A stretch of 64,000 nt of DNA from Saprospiraceae bacterium. Its GTDB lineage: Bacteria > Bacteroidota > Bacteroidia > Chitinophagales > Saprospiraceae. The number at the start of each line of letters is the position of its first letter. Within the stretch, counting starts at the first letter, position 1. The stretch lies in NCBI GenBank assembly GCA_016715405.1, contig JADKAE010000001.1:186001-250000 (forward strand), given 5' to 3'. The notes beneath the pieces are model-generated. The model was not told where the DNA came from. It saw only the letters and a list, made by a program, of their open reading frames with translations, and made no database searches. Shown here piece after piece: positions 8,409-16,970 of this stretch. The position numbers and the translations under genes were made by a program.

Positions 8409-9450
8409 ATTGCTGGAACAGGTCATTACCGTGTACAAACCCCTCTCCGTATTGCCTTTTTCCCAATCGCGCGATACGCTTTTCTCGCGCGGATACAGCC
8501 ATGATGACAGCCTCACTTGCGTATACACCGGCTTCACCATCTACCTCGATCCAGCGCTCGACCCCACCAGCGGGGCTTTCATGAACGGCGGCCCCAATGG
8601 GTTGAACACCGAACACACCTATCCCCGCGGTAAAGGCGCCGATGTAGGCAACGCCGAAGCTGATATGCACCACTTGTACGCTACTCGTATCGACGTAAAC
8701 GCTGCCCGTGCCGACCTGGCCTTTGGCGAGATCCCCGACAACGAAACCGAAGATTGGTTTTACCAGGGAAACATGACCTCCAATATTCCTACCTCCAATA
8801 TTGACCTCTACAGCGAAGTAAGCGATACCCGCTTTGAGCCGCGCGAAGACCACAAAGGCAACGTGGCCCGCGCCATGTTTTATTTTTATACGATGTACCG
8901 CATGCAGGCCGACCTGGCCGACAACCAGTATTTTCCCGAACAGCGCGCCGATTTGTGCCAATGGCACGCCCTCGACCCGGTAGACGATGCCGAATGGACG
9001 CGCACGCATCTCATCGCACCCTATCAAAACGGCAAGCGAAACCCCTTTGTGCTCGACTGCACGCTGGCTGAGCGCATCTATTGCCCCGAACTGGCGGGAA
9101 TGGTATGCATGCCGGTATCCACTGATGAGCCGGGTGCTGCGCCTCAATTTGCGTTGGGCCAAAACGAGCCCAACCCGTTTGAAGGCATCACCTATATTCC
9201 CTACGAATTATACGAAGGCGGCCACCTGCGCCTCGAAGTGTGGAACGCTACCGGCCAGTTGGTATCGCTACTCGTAAACGAACCGCAGTCGCCCGGCGCT
9301 TACCGGGCCGTATTGCCGGCCTGGCTGCTGCAGGGGCCGGGCATGTATCGCTATCGCCTGATACTGAGCCATGCTACCGGTACGGCGACCGCCACTAAAT
9401 CGCTTTTGCAGCTAAACCAGGACATCAATCATTGGGCGCTCCGTTATTGA
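8311..9450 (+). CDS. Secreted endonuclease I family protein, T9SS-sorted
   Basis: A 379-residue exported nuclease. The signal peptide (about 20 residues, ending near LRGQ) is followed by the endonuclease I/EndA-NucM domain: GPNGLNTEHTYPRGKG (about 95-110; catalytic His with beta-beta-metal geometry), ADMHHLYATRIDVNAARAD and FGEIPDNE. These magnesium-dependent enzymes cut DNA non-specifically outside the cell. The last 85 residues form a T9SS type A sorting domain, opening with FALGQNEPNPFEG and containing LRLEVWNATGQLV and a Tyr-rich YRYRL strand, so release to the cell surface or medium is likely. Its 3' end overlaps the convergent cytochrome gene by 26 bases. Probable role: nutrient or biofilm DNA degradation. 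Confidence 0.9.
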   Translation: MKITTIATICVLTTTVLRGQYHEPVFPALQGDELLEQVITVYKPLSVLPFSQSRDTLFSRGYSHDDSLTCVYTGFTIYLDPALDPTSGAFMNGGPNGLNTEHTYPRGKGADVGNAEADMHHLYATRIDVNAARADLAFGEIPDNETEDWFYQGNMTSNIPTSNIDLYSEVSDTRFEPREDHKGNVARAMFYFYTMYRMQADLADNQYFPEQRADLCQWHALDPVDDAEWTRTHLIAPYQNGKRNPFVLDCTLAERIYCPELAGMVCMPVSTDEPGAAPQFALGQNEPNPFEGITYIPYELYEGGHLRLEVWNATGQLVSLLVNEPQSPGAYRAVLPAWLLQGPGMYRYRLILSHATGTATATKSLLQLNQDINHWALRY

Positions 9451-10168
9451 TCCATTTTTCAATTTGAGTAATCTCACAATCAGGCATTTTAGCGCTGCCG
9501 GCAGGATACGGCATGGCTACAAATCCATATAAGTGCTGAATAGAACCCCAGAATTTGCCGTTGTCTACCGATGCTTTCACTTGCGTGTAATTCGTCAGCG
9601 CAATATTGCCGGAAGGCTGTGAACCGCTGTGACACCCTTTGCAATAGGTATTCACGATAGGCATAATGGCCGTGCCAAATTTGAAGTTAGTCGTATCGCA
9701 GGCTGCATCGCAATGCAAGTCGAGGGCCCCCTGCTGCATCCAACGCAAAATCATCAAGATCTGAGCCTGAGTCAGTGCTTGATGAGGAGCAGGCGGCATG
9801 CGATCTTCGGGATCGGTATCAATTAACGATCTATACATCTTGCTATTGGTAGGATTTGTAGTGCTTATCTTTCCGGTAGTCCGGGTGTATTGGTAGGTAG
9901 TATAAATAACCCCTTCGCGGTGCGACAACACGTCGTGGCATCCTGACAATGCACAGTTCGAGCGTAAAATCGGGAGTAGATCCTGTTCAAAATACACCGT
10001 ATCCGGATCACAGGGATGAGTCAGCGTAGTAGTATCCAATGGATTTCCTGTCGTATCCTGAGGTTCTCCGAAGATATCGCCGTAGTACACTGGATCGCGG
10101 TCGCAGCTGATAATGAATATGCTAGAGACTGCAGCTAATAGAACAGCCAAAAAGAGCGTGTTTTTCAT
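9425..10168 (-). CDS. Di-haem c-type cytochrome lipoprotein
   Basis: I chose the ATG at 10168, which starts a lipoprotein signal (lipobox IISC at about residue 22); an in-frame start 29 codons upstream would bury it. The mature 225-residue protein has two haem-attachment-like motifs: CALSGCH (CxxxxCH, about residue 75) and CKGCH (CxxCH, about 185). The halves resemble Planctomycete-type cytochrome C domains (MPPAP, then W and a Gln/Gly pair; MPYPAGSAKMPDCEI). It is a clear paralogue of the protein at 11671-12321 (shared PSGNI, YT/STY, VKxxVDNG, YGFVAMP/QGYVAMP, WINNGAPND/WVSDGAPNN). Last gene of the sigma-cytochrome operon. Role inferred: periplasmic or outer-membrane electron transfer. Confidence 0.86.
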   Translation of the reverse strand: MKNTLFLAVLLAAVSSIFIISCDRDPVYYGDIFGEPQDTTGNPLDTTTLTHPCDPDTVYFEQDLLPILRSNCALSGCHDVLSHREGVIYTTYQYTRTTGKISTTNPTNSKMYRSLIDTDPEDRMPPAPHQALTQAQILMILRWMQQGALDLHCDAACDTTNFKFGTAIMPIVNTYCKGCHSGSQPSGNIALTNYTQVKASVDNGKFWGSIQHLYGFVAMPYPAGSAKMPDCEITQIEKWINNGAPND

Positions 10169-10188
10169 AACTGAACTGATTTTAGATT

Positions 10189-11070
10189 TTATTTTTCTTG
10201 ACCTGAAAAATTCTCGACAAATTGAACCCGAAACGTATATCTCCCTTTCAGCCAATTGTCATTGCTGTCGGTGAGATAGGCGCGTTCATTCATGCCAATA
10301 GCATTGGAAAAATGCAATTGGAACACGTGGCCGCCGGTCTCTATGTCAAAACCTAATGACAGTGGGTTGGATTGTAAATTTGCCGGAAAGCGATTGATCA
10401 AGTAACTATAATCCCAGACTAAAGCTATTCGCTGTGAGAGTTTGTAACGGCCGCCAAAACCGAGAGCAAATAGATCGTTGGGAACCAAAATGTTATCCAC
10501 AATATTTCGATGGACGAGTGTAGGGCTAAGCTGCAAGGACAATCGATCCGAAAATTTGCGTCCGACAATGAGTTGGTGATAATAAGCCAGACGACGCGAC
10601 AAGGTTACTTCTACATCGGGCTGCGAAAGTGGTTGAGGCAAGCCGTTGTATGTAATTCCACTTACCCATATCAAAGACAAAGGCATATTGCGCTTGCCTT
10701 TAGATTGCCATAAGATGCGGTATTTGACAAAACCATCGAGTTCTTTTTTGGAAGTACTGCGGCCTATTCCGATACTCATATTGGGCAATACGCCATAATC
10801 AAACCCCATACGCATAGAGGCCTGGTCAAAGCCGAAAAACTCTTTGTATCCCTGATTCAAAGTCCCAAAGCGGTGCAAAATCCGAAAATCGAGCGTTCCA
10901 ACCTGTAGCATTTCCATACTCTGGCTGTTGATAACCCGGGAGGACTTAAAAGCATTGGTGGTAAATTCGGTTTCTTCTTCTTCACCCAACAGGTCCAGCA
11001 GGCTGCCTCCCTGCGCAAAAACAGCTGACTGACTCCACCATGCCAATAGAATAAACAGATATTTTTTCAT
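10189..11070 (-). CDS. DUF5777-type outer-membrane beta-barrel protein
   Basis: A 293-residue protein with a signal peptide (MKKYLFILLAWWSQSAVFAQ), an acidic stretch (LGEEEETEF), the FKSSRVINSQSMEML motif usual at the start of DUF5777 proteins, and alternating aromatic/polar strands (for example RILHRFGTLNQGYKEFFGFD, VWDYSYLINRF) fitting a small beta-barrel. The family travels with c-type cytochromes and YceI in Bacteroidota, exactly as here: the start lies 1 base downstream of the YceI stop and the stop is 20 bases before the second cytochrome. I infer an outer-membrane partner of the di-haem lipoproteins. Biochemical activity unknown. Confidence 0.88.
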   Translation of the reverse strand: MKKYLFILLAWWSQSAVFAQGGSLLDLLGEEEETEFTTNAFKSSRVINSQSMEMLQVGTLDFRILHRFGTLNQGYKEFFGFDQASMRMGFDYGVLPNMSIGIGRSTSKKELDGFVKYRILWQSKGKRNMPLSLIWVSGITYNGLPQPLSQPDVEVTLSRRLAYYHQLIVGRKFSDRLSLQLSPTLVHRNIVDNILVPNDLFALGFGGRYKLSQRIALVWDYSYLINRFPANLQSNPLSLGFDIETGGHVFQLHFSNAIGMNERAYLTDSNDNWLKGRYTFRVQFVENFSGQEK

Positions 11071-11071
11071 G

Positions 11072-11650
11072 TTAATTGCTATTTAAAGCTTGCAAATTGG
11101 CATTGACTTTTACCTTGGCCACCTCGGCTACTTTCATAAACACGACGGTGGGAATGTCTATTTTGTAATCTTTTAGTGCGACATCAAAGGAAGAACTGGC
11201 AGATATCACGCCTTTTTGCACGATAAATTGGCCTTCCACGTTCACTTCGCGGGTAATTCCGTGCATGGTTAGTTTGCCATTCAACTTTACAGGATAGGTA
11301 CCGTCTTTCGAGAGATTTACGGCAGAAGGTTTTTCCACTTTACCAATAAAAGTACTCTTGGGATATTTTGAACTTTCCAGGTAATTTTCGTTGAAATGTT
11401 CCTGCATCAAACTACTGGCAAAGACAAAACTTTTGATAGGTACCGCCCATTCAAAATTACCGGTACCTTCATCATACACACAGGTTGCCGTAGTCGTTTT
11501 CGCTTTTATTTCTTCAATGTCATCAAGTTTGCCCTCGGCGTCGAAGACGATGACGCCGCTTTTGGTGAAATATTTTTGTTGTGCCCATGTTTCCTGGCTC
11601 ACTAATAATAGCCCCAAACACATGGCGGTAAATACAAACGACTTTTTCAT
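11072..11650 (-). CDS. YceI family periplasmic protein
   Basis: A 192-residue exported protein (signal MKKSFVFTAMCLGLLLVSQETWAQ). The YceI lipocalin-like fold is recognised from the strand pattern: GVIVFDAEGKLDDIEEIKA near the start, YLESSKYPKSTF (about 95-106), GKLTMHGITREV (about 127-138) and ASSSFDVALKDYKIDIP. YceI proteins bind isoprenoid-type lipids such as quinones. Placed between the two di-haem lipoproteins and the DUF5777 barrel in one operon, it may carry a lipid or quinone for that system; this is inference from context. Confidence 0.92.
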   Translation of the reverse strand: MKKSFVFTAMCLGLLLVSQETWAQQKYFTKSGVIVFDAEGKLDDIEEIKAKTTTATCVYDEGTGNFEWAVPIKSFVFASSLMQEHFNENYLESSKYPKSTFIGKVEKPSAVNLSKDGTYPVKLNGKLTMHGITREVNVEGQFIVQKGVISASSSFDVALKDYKIDIPTVVFMKVAEVAKVKVNANLQALNSN

Positions 11651-11670
11651 AAGGAGAGAGTTGTATTGGA

Positions 11671-12321
11671 TTAATTATTGGGTGCGCCGTCGCTTACCCA
11701 TTTTTTAATAATGGCAATATTACATGCCGACAATTTGCTGGTGTTTTGCGGCATCGCCACATAACCTTGGGCGTGGTCTATGCTGCCCACCAACGTGCCG
11801 TTGTCGACAGTAGTCTTCACGCCGTTGTAAGTTGAATAGCTGATATTTCCGGAAGGGCTGCCACCTGAATGGCAACCGTTACAGTAGTTCTGCAGTATAG
11901 GCTTCACAGAAAGGTTATAAGTCACATTGTCTGTGTTGCATGTCGAAGTACAGGTCGTTTTGTCGGCGCCTTGCTCTATCCAGAGCGCTATGGCGCTAAT
12001 CTGCTCGTCGCTCAAACGCTCGTATGGGCTTTCAGGCATTTGATCGGCGCCCACGCCTACCAGCGATTGGTATACAATGCTCGATTTGTAGTCGCCTGGC
12101 GTTATGCCATGCGACACTATCGATTCATACGTAGTAAAATCGTATCCCTCTTCGCGATCCTGGCTGTTATGACACCCGCTTTGGGTGCAATTGGAGACAA
12201 ACACAGGTAGTACGTCCCGTTCAAAACATACGTCGTTTACGTTTTGTAAGTACTCTTTGGTACACCCGCTATAAAGCATGGCGATACCTATTGTCACCAC
12301 TATTAAGCCTGCTTTTTTCAT
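11671..12321 (-). CDS. Di-haem c-type cytochrome lipoprotein
   Basis: A 216-residue lipoprotein (lipobox YSGC at about residue 20). Two haem-binding-like motifs: CTQSGCH (CxxxxCH, about residue 46) and CNGCH (CxxCH, about 150). The protein is two related cytochrome-like halves; MPESPYERLSDEQISAIALW and YVAMPQNTSKLSACNI place candidate axial methionines. It is the first structural gene after the sigma/regulator pair and a paralogue of the lipoprotein at 9425-10168. Likely exported, haem-loaded in the periplasm and involved in electron transfer. Confidence 0.88.
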   Translation of the reverse strand: MKKAGLIVVTIGIAMLYSGCTKEYLQNVNDVCFERDVLPVFVSNCTQSGCHNSQDREEGYDFTTYESIVSHGITPGDYKSSIVYQSLVGVGADQMPESPYERLSDEQISAIALWIEQGADKTTCTSTCNTDNVTYNLSVKPILQNYCNGCHSGGSPSGNISYSTYNGVKTTVDNGTLVGSIDHAQGYVAMPQNTSKLSACNIAIIKKWVSDGAPNN

Positions 12322-12357
12322 CAGTTTTTAATTATGTATTTACAAAATGAGAAACGC

Positions 12358-13518
12358 TTATAAGTGAAATACCCCGCTACATTGCAGGGAGTATTCTTGT
12401 TTCCATAGCTGGGTATTCGCATTTAATGTCAGTTGATGAATGGCAGCAGCACGCAATGAGAGTCTGTTGTTTACCCGGTAATCTATAGCCAGGCTATTCT
12501 GCCAGGCAGAGATTCGGGTGGTATTGCGATTGATGCGGGTACTCCACTCTTTTGTTTCTTCCTCTTCTTCTTCCTCCTCGCTAAATACTGCAGTCAATTT
12601 GTAGGAAGGGAAATACGCGCCCACCAAGCCAGTAGCAATCGAAGGCTGCCAACGATTATTCCGGGAAGGTAATTTGTAGCGAATACCCAGGCCAAGTTCC
12701 AGGTTGTGAGGGGTTGACCGCCAATGAGACAGCGTGTATTCGTTGCCATAATCAGGTGGGGTAACTCCCTCGGGGGTCCAATTACTATTGTAAACCAAAG
12801 AAGGAAAGCCGTATAATAAATTTGTCCATACCCTCAATCGTGGAAGCACTTGCATACTAGCACTAATGCCTGTTTTGTTAATCCAGCATTTTTCAATTTC
12901 GCCGTCAACAGGGGCAAATCCAGTAGCATACACTAATTCCAGTTGTGGCGCGCTGAATGGCCGCTTCCGTTGGGGTTTCGCAGGAAGAGAAAGAGGTACC
13001 GGGGCGTCAGCGCTCGAGTCAGGTTGATGCAAAGATGCCGAGGGGAGGGATTCTTGAAATAAATTTGGAGCTTCGGCAATTTGGTTTTCGGTAGTTTTTG
13101 TTTCTCCCTGTCCTGTGGATATAGCTACAGTTTCAACAGTATCTGTCCGTAATTTCTCATTCGCAGGCACAGCAGCACCCGCTACAGAGGAGATTAGCTT
13201 ATCAATACGATAGGTGGTAGAATAAATGGTATCGTAACGGTATGTGATGTGTCTGATAGTATCTGTTATATGCGTGATGCTCCCTGCTTGCTTTATTTCA
13301 TCCGGTGTCGAATTATTCCACATAAGCCATTGCAGCCCATTGCTTAGCAAAAGCAACAATAACAGCGCATATAACAGCCAGTTGTGCCCATATTTTTTCT
13401 GCCGGGTTGCGGAATCTAAGCGTTGTTGCAGAGCATACCACTGTTCGAAGGAAGGCTCCCTGAGCGGGAATTCTTCTAATTTCCGTTTTAAGCTATCATC
13501 AAATTCTTTATCGCGCAT
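12358..13518 (-). CDS. Membrane regulator with C-terminal beta-rich domain
   Basis: A 386-residue protein without a named family that I recognise. The N-terminal 45 residues are charged and cytoplasmic-like (EFDDSLKRKLEEFP, then FEQWYALQQRL), followed by one transmembrane helix (WLLYALLLLLLLSNGLQW). A His/Thr/Tyr-rich segment with DTIRHITYRYDTIYSTTYR, then a low-complexity linker, lead to a C-terminal half with amphipathic strands resembling an outer-membrane-barrel or porin-like repeat, including an acidic run of eight Glu. It overlaps the sigma gene by 11 bases, the layout of an anti-sigma factor; the short cytoplasmic N-terminus would then bind the sigma factor. A beta-rich periplasmic sensor is the likely role. 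Confidence 0.65.
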   Translation of the reverse strand: MRDKEFDDSLKRKLEEFPLREPSFEQWYALQQRLDSATRQKKYGHNWLLYALLLLLLLSNGLQWLMWNNSTPDEIKQAGSITHITDTIRHITYRYDTIYSTTYRIDKLISSVAGAAVPANEKLRTDTVETVAISTGQGETKTTENQIAEAPNLFQESLPSASLHQPDSSADAPVPLSLPAKPQRKRPFSAPQLELVYATGFAPVDGEIEKCWINKTGISASMQVLPRLRVWTNLLYGFPSLVYNSNWTPEGVTPPDYGNEYTLSHWRSTPHNLELGLGIRYKLPSRNNRWQPSIATGLVGAYFPSYKLTAVFSEEEEEEEETKEWSTRINRNTTRISAWQNSLAIDYRVNNRLSLRAAAIHQLTLNANTQLWKQEYSLQCSGVFHL

Positions 13519-14062
13519 ACTGGGAGTTTTTTTGTGCTATGGATAACCAATGTTTCAAGCGCATGCGTGCCTTCGCAATATTTGATTTGACCGCACCTAT
13601 TGAAATTTTCAACTGCTCAGCAATCTCATGGTATTCATATCCTTCAATAGCATACATGTTTAAGCATAGCCTATAAGCAGGAGGCAGTTTTTTTATCATG
13701 TCTACCAGATATTCCGCATCAATATCAGGGAATGAGGCAGTTTCTTCGCTCATCTGGACAGCATGCTCTAATTCCAGCATAGGCGGTTTCGACACCTTGG
13801 AGCGATACCTGTCAATGCAAGTATGAATGATTATGGTTTTAAACCAGGATAGGAAAGACAATTCGCCCGTGTACTGATCAATCCGGGTAAATAGCTTATA
13901 AAAACTGTCTTGTGTCACTTCTTCTGATTCCTGATGTTGTCCAGTGTATCTCGTCGCGATTTTGTAAGCAAAGCCATATAGTGCCTTGTACAGTTCGTAC
14001 TGAGCGATACTATCCCCCTGTCGGCAGGCTTGAATCCAGATATGTAATTCCTGATCATTCAT
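13508..14062 (-). CDS. ECF RNA polymerase sigma factor
   Basis: A 184-residue sigma-70 family, ECF-type factor. Region 2 is visible in YELYKALYGFAYKIATRYTG and EEVTQDSFYKLFTRIDQYTG followed by FLSWFKTIIIHTCIDRYR; region 4 is in LPPAYRLCLNMYAIEGYEYHEIAEQLKISIGAVKSNIAKAR. Its stop overlaps the start of the membrane regulator by 11 bases, so the two are translationally coupled and that protein is the probable anti-sigma partner. The sigma factor likely controls its own operon through the cytochrome genes to 9425. ATG start at 14062 gives a normal N-terminus. Confidence 0.92.
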   Translation of the reverse strand: MNDQELHIWIQACRQGDSIAQYELYKALYGFAYKIATRYTGQHQESEEVTQDSFYKLFTRIDQYTGELSFLSWFKTIIIHTCIDRYRSKVSKPPMLELEHAVQMSEETASFPDIDAEYLVDMIKKLPPAYRLCLNMYAIEGYEYHEIAEQLKISIGAVKSNIAKARMRLKHWLSIAQKNSQYAR

Positions 14063-14258
14063 ACGGCTATCGTGGAGTAAACACGTATAAGCAATTTGAA
14101 TTGTTGCCTGAGAGCCAGGTGATTTTTGTCACTCCATCGCATAGCAGCCACACCACAGCCTACTACGACCAGGGTATTTAGGTTTAAGCCAGAGTTACAG
14201 TTGCAAAAGAAATTAGCCGTTGTCCGATCTATTTTGTTATCTTTTGCCCTAAAAAACG

Positions 14259-15598
14259 ATGGATCGCAAGCAACTACTTCTCGCCGTTATCGCCTTCTTT
14301 TTTGTAAGCGCCATAAACTGCTTTGCCCAAAGTAAAAAGGGCGCAAAGCCACTCGACGATACCCAGCTCAAAGCCCAGCTCGACAAGCTGGCCGAATCAA
14401 TAGAACCCAAGGTCATTGCCTGGCGCCGCGATCTGCACGAGTTTCCCGAGTTGTCCAACCGGGAGTTCCGCACCGCTAAAGTCATCGCCGAACACCTCGA
14501 AAGCCTGAAACTCGACGAGGTGCGCAAAGGCGTAGGCAAAACCGGCGTAGTAGGCGTGCTCAAAGGAGGCCTGCCCGGCCCCGTAGTGGCCTGCGAGCCG
14601 ATATGGACGGCCTGCCCATCACCGAAAAGACAGACCTTCCCTTTGCTTCCAAAGCTAAAACCGAATACAACGGCCACGAAGTAGGCGTGATGCACGCCTG
14701 CGGCCACGATAGCCACGTAGCCATCCTTATGGGCGTGGCCGAAGTGCTGTCGCAAATGCGCCAACAATTGCGCGGCACGGTAGTCTTTATCTTCCAACCC
14801 GCCGAAGAAGGCCCTCCCGCCGGCGAACGCGGCGGCGCCGAACTGATGGTAGCTGAAGGCGTATTGGACAACCCTAAAGCAGAGGTTATTTTCGGGTTGC
14901 ATATCAACTCGATGACGCCCGCGGGCGTGATTCGCTATCGCGCCGGCGGCGTGATGGCCGGCGCCGACAGGCTTTATATCAAAGTCAACGGCAAGGGCGT
15001 TCACGCCTCTCGCCCGTGGGGCGGCAACGACCCCATTACCGCCGCCGCCTATATCATCACCGGTTTGCAGACAGTGGTTAGCCGCATGTCACCCATCACG
15101 GATTCGCCGGTAGTCGTCTCCATCGGTTCTATCGAAGGCGGCAACCGCGGCAATATTATCCCCGATTTTGTGGAAATGCACGGCACCATCCGCACTTTCG
15201 ATCCCGATGTACGGAAAGAGGTGCACGAAAATATTCGCAAAGTAGTGACCAATATCGCCGAAAGCCAGGGTACTACGGCTGACATAGAGATCATCCAGGC
15301 CGCCCCGGTGACGTTTAACAACCCCGAGCTGACGCGCAAGATGTTGCCCACGTTGGAGGCAGTAGCCGGTGAAGAAAACCTGAAAGTGATGCTCCCTATC
15401 ACGGGATCTGAAGACTTTTCGCAATATCAGCTAAAAATTCCCGGCCTCTTCTTTTTCCTCGGCGGCATGGACAAAGATACGCCTATAGAACAAGCCCCCG
15501 AGCACCACACCGCCGCCTTTCGCCTCGATGAAAGCGGTTTTACGCTGGGCGTAAAGGCGTTTTGCCATTTGGTGGTGGATTATTCGGGGGGGAAGTAA
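14259..15598 (+). CDS. Exported M20 family amidohydrolase (frameshifted)
   Basis: An M20D-type metal-dependent aminoacylase/amidohydrolase, about 446 residues when the frame is repaired. The first part (14259-14684 frame) has a signal peptide and IEPKVIAWRRDLHEFPELSNRE; the second (from about 14590) has MDGLPITEKTDLPF, VGVMHACGHDSHVAILMG (metal ligands), FQPAEEGPPAGERGGAE and a C-terminal TGSEDFSQYQ. At 14589-14590 a run of CC should be CCC: the frame then reads VVALRADMDGLP as in the family. Substrates are N-acyl amino acids or similar amides; export suggests periplasmic scavenging. A near-consensus minus-7 box (TATCTTTTG, 14238-14246) lies 12 bases before the start. Confidence 0.87.
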
Positions 15599-15610
15599 GG
15601 AAGAAAAATT

Positions 15611-16963
15611 ATGAAAATAATCATCCTGGGCAATGGCGTAAGCGGTATCACAGCCGCCCGGTTTATTCGCAAACTCAGTGATCATGAAATCACGGTCATT
15701 TCGGACGAGGCAGACTATTTTTTTAGTCGCACGGCCTTGATGTATGTGTTCATGGGGCATATGCGGCGCAAGGATGTGCAGCCTTATGAAGATTGGTTTT
15801 GGGAGAAAAATCGCATTGCGCTCCTTCGGGACCGCGTAAGCCACATTGACTTTGGCGCAAAAACGCTGCAAACTTCTCACGGAAAATCGATCGCTTACGA
15901 CAAGCTCATCCTGGCCGTGGGTTCGCAGTCGAATAAGTTTGGATGGCCGGGCCAGGATTTGGACGGGGTGCACGGACTCTACCATTGGCAGGATCTGGAA
16001 GCTATGGAGCGGCATAGCCGGGGGCTTACTCGCGCGGTTATTGTAGGCGGCGGACTGATCGGCATCGAAATGGCCGAAATGTTTCACTCCCGCCATATTC
16101 CCGTCACCTTCCTGGTACGCGAATCCAGTTTTTGGGATATCGTACTCCCTTCCCAGGAATCAGCCATGATAAACCGGCATATCTGCGAACATGGCATTGA
16201 CCTGCGGCTGCAAACCGAACTAAAGGAAATACTGCCCGATGAAAATGGCAAATGCCGCGCCATAATTACATCTGCAGGTGAGACTATACCCTGCGGCTTT
16301 GTAGGCCTAACTGCCGGCGTAAGCCCCAACGTAGGTTTTTTAAAAAATACCGCACTGGAAATCAATCGCGGTATCCTGGTCAACGAATACCTGGAAACCA
16401 ACCAACCCGACGTGTACGCCATAGGCGATTGCGCCGAAATACGCCAACCTCAGCCGGGGCGCCGCCCTATAGAGGCCGTTTGGTACACGGGCCGCATGAT
16501 GGGAAAAACGGTAGCGCACACGATCTGTCAACAAGCTACCGCGTATAATCCCGGCATCTGGTTCAATTCAGCCAAGTTTTTTGATATCGAGTACCAGGTA
16601 TACGGGGATATACAGCCTCGCGAACCTGAAAACCTGGCCTCCCTGTATTGGGAACATGCCGGAGGAAAAAAGAGTATTCGCCTGGCTTACGACCGGCATT
16701 CCGGCGCTATAACAGGATTTAATCTGATGGGAATCCGCTATCGCCACGAATTATGCGAAAAGTGGCTGCACGCCGGAACGCATATCGAAGAAGTATTACA
16801 AAACCTCGGCCTGGCCAATTTCGATCCGGAATTTTTCCCGCAACACGAATCAGAGTTGGTGGCCGAATACAACCGGCAGACCGGCAATAACCTGGTTGTC
16901 AAGCAAAAACGAGGACTGCCTGCCGTACTCCGGTTTCTAAATAAACATCATCCATCATCATAG
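15611..16963 (+). CDS. FAD-dependent pyridine nucleotide-disulphide-type oxidoreductase
   Basis: A 450-residue two-dinucleotide-fold flavoprotein. Residues 3-15 (IIILGNGVSGITA) are the FAD-binding GxGxxG, residues about 145-160 (AVIVGGGLIGIEMAEMF) the NAD(P)H-binding fold, and VYAIGDCAEI (about 270) the second FAD motif. The order matches nitrite-reductase-like/rubredoxin-reductase-like enzymes. The C-terminal 110 residues are an added domain of unknown type. The gene starts 12 bases after the M20 stop and ends 7 bases before the membrane ferredoxin gene, so the latter two form a unit: the flavoprotein probably passes electrons to or from the membrane iron-sulphur protein. Donor and acceptor are unknown. 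Confidence 0.9.
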   Translation: MKIIILGNGVSGITAARFIRKLSDHEITVISDEADYFFSRTALMYVFMGHMRRKDVQPYEDWFWEKNRIALLRDRVSHIDFGAKTLQTSHGKSIAYDKLILAVGSQSNKFGWPGQDLDGVHGLYHWQDLEAMERHSRGLTRAVIVGGGLIGIEMAEMFHSRHIPVTFLVRESSFWDIVLPSQESAMINRHICEHGIDLRLQTELKEILPDENGKCRAIITSAGETIPCGFVGLTAGVSPNVGFLKNTALEINRGILVNEYLETNQPDVYAIGDCAEIRQPQPGRRPIEAVWYTGRMMGKTVAHTICQQATAYNPGIWFNSAKFFDIEYQVYGDIQPREPENLASLYWEHAGGKKSIRLAYDRHSGAITGFNLMGIRYRHELCEKWLHAGTHIEEVLQNLGLANFDPEFFPQHESELVAEYNRQTGNNLVVKQKRGLPAVLRFLNKHHPSS

Positions 16964-16970
16964 CCAGCAA

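Noticed and set aside
8125..9162. 345-codon minus-strand frame opposite the endonuclease gene
   Set aside because: It is the antisense shadow of a well-conserved gene, passes through the repeat and shows no protein family features.
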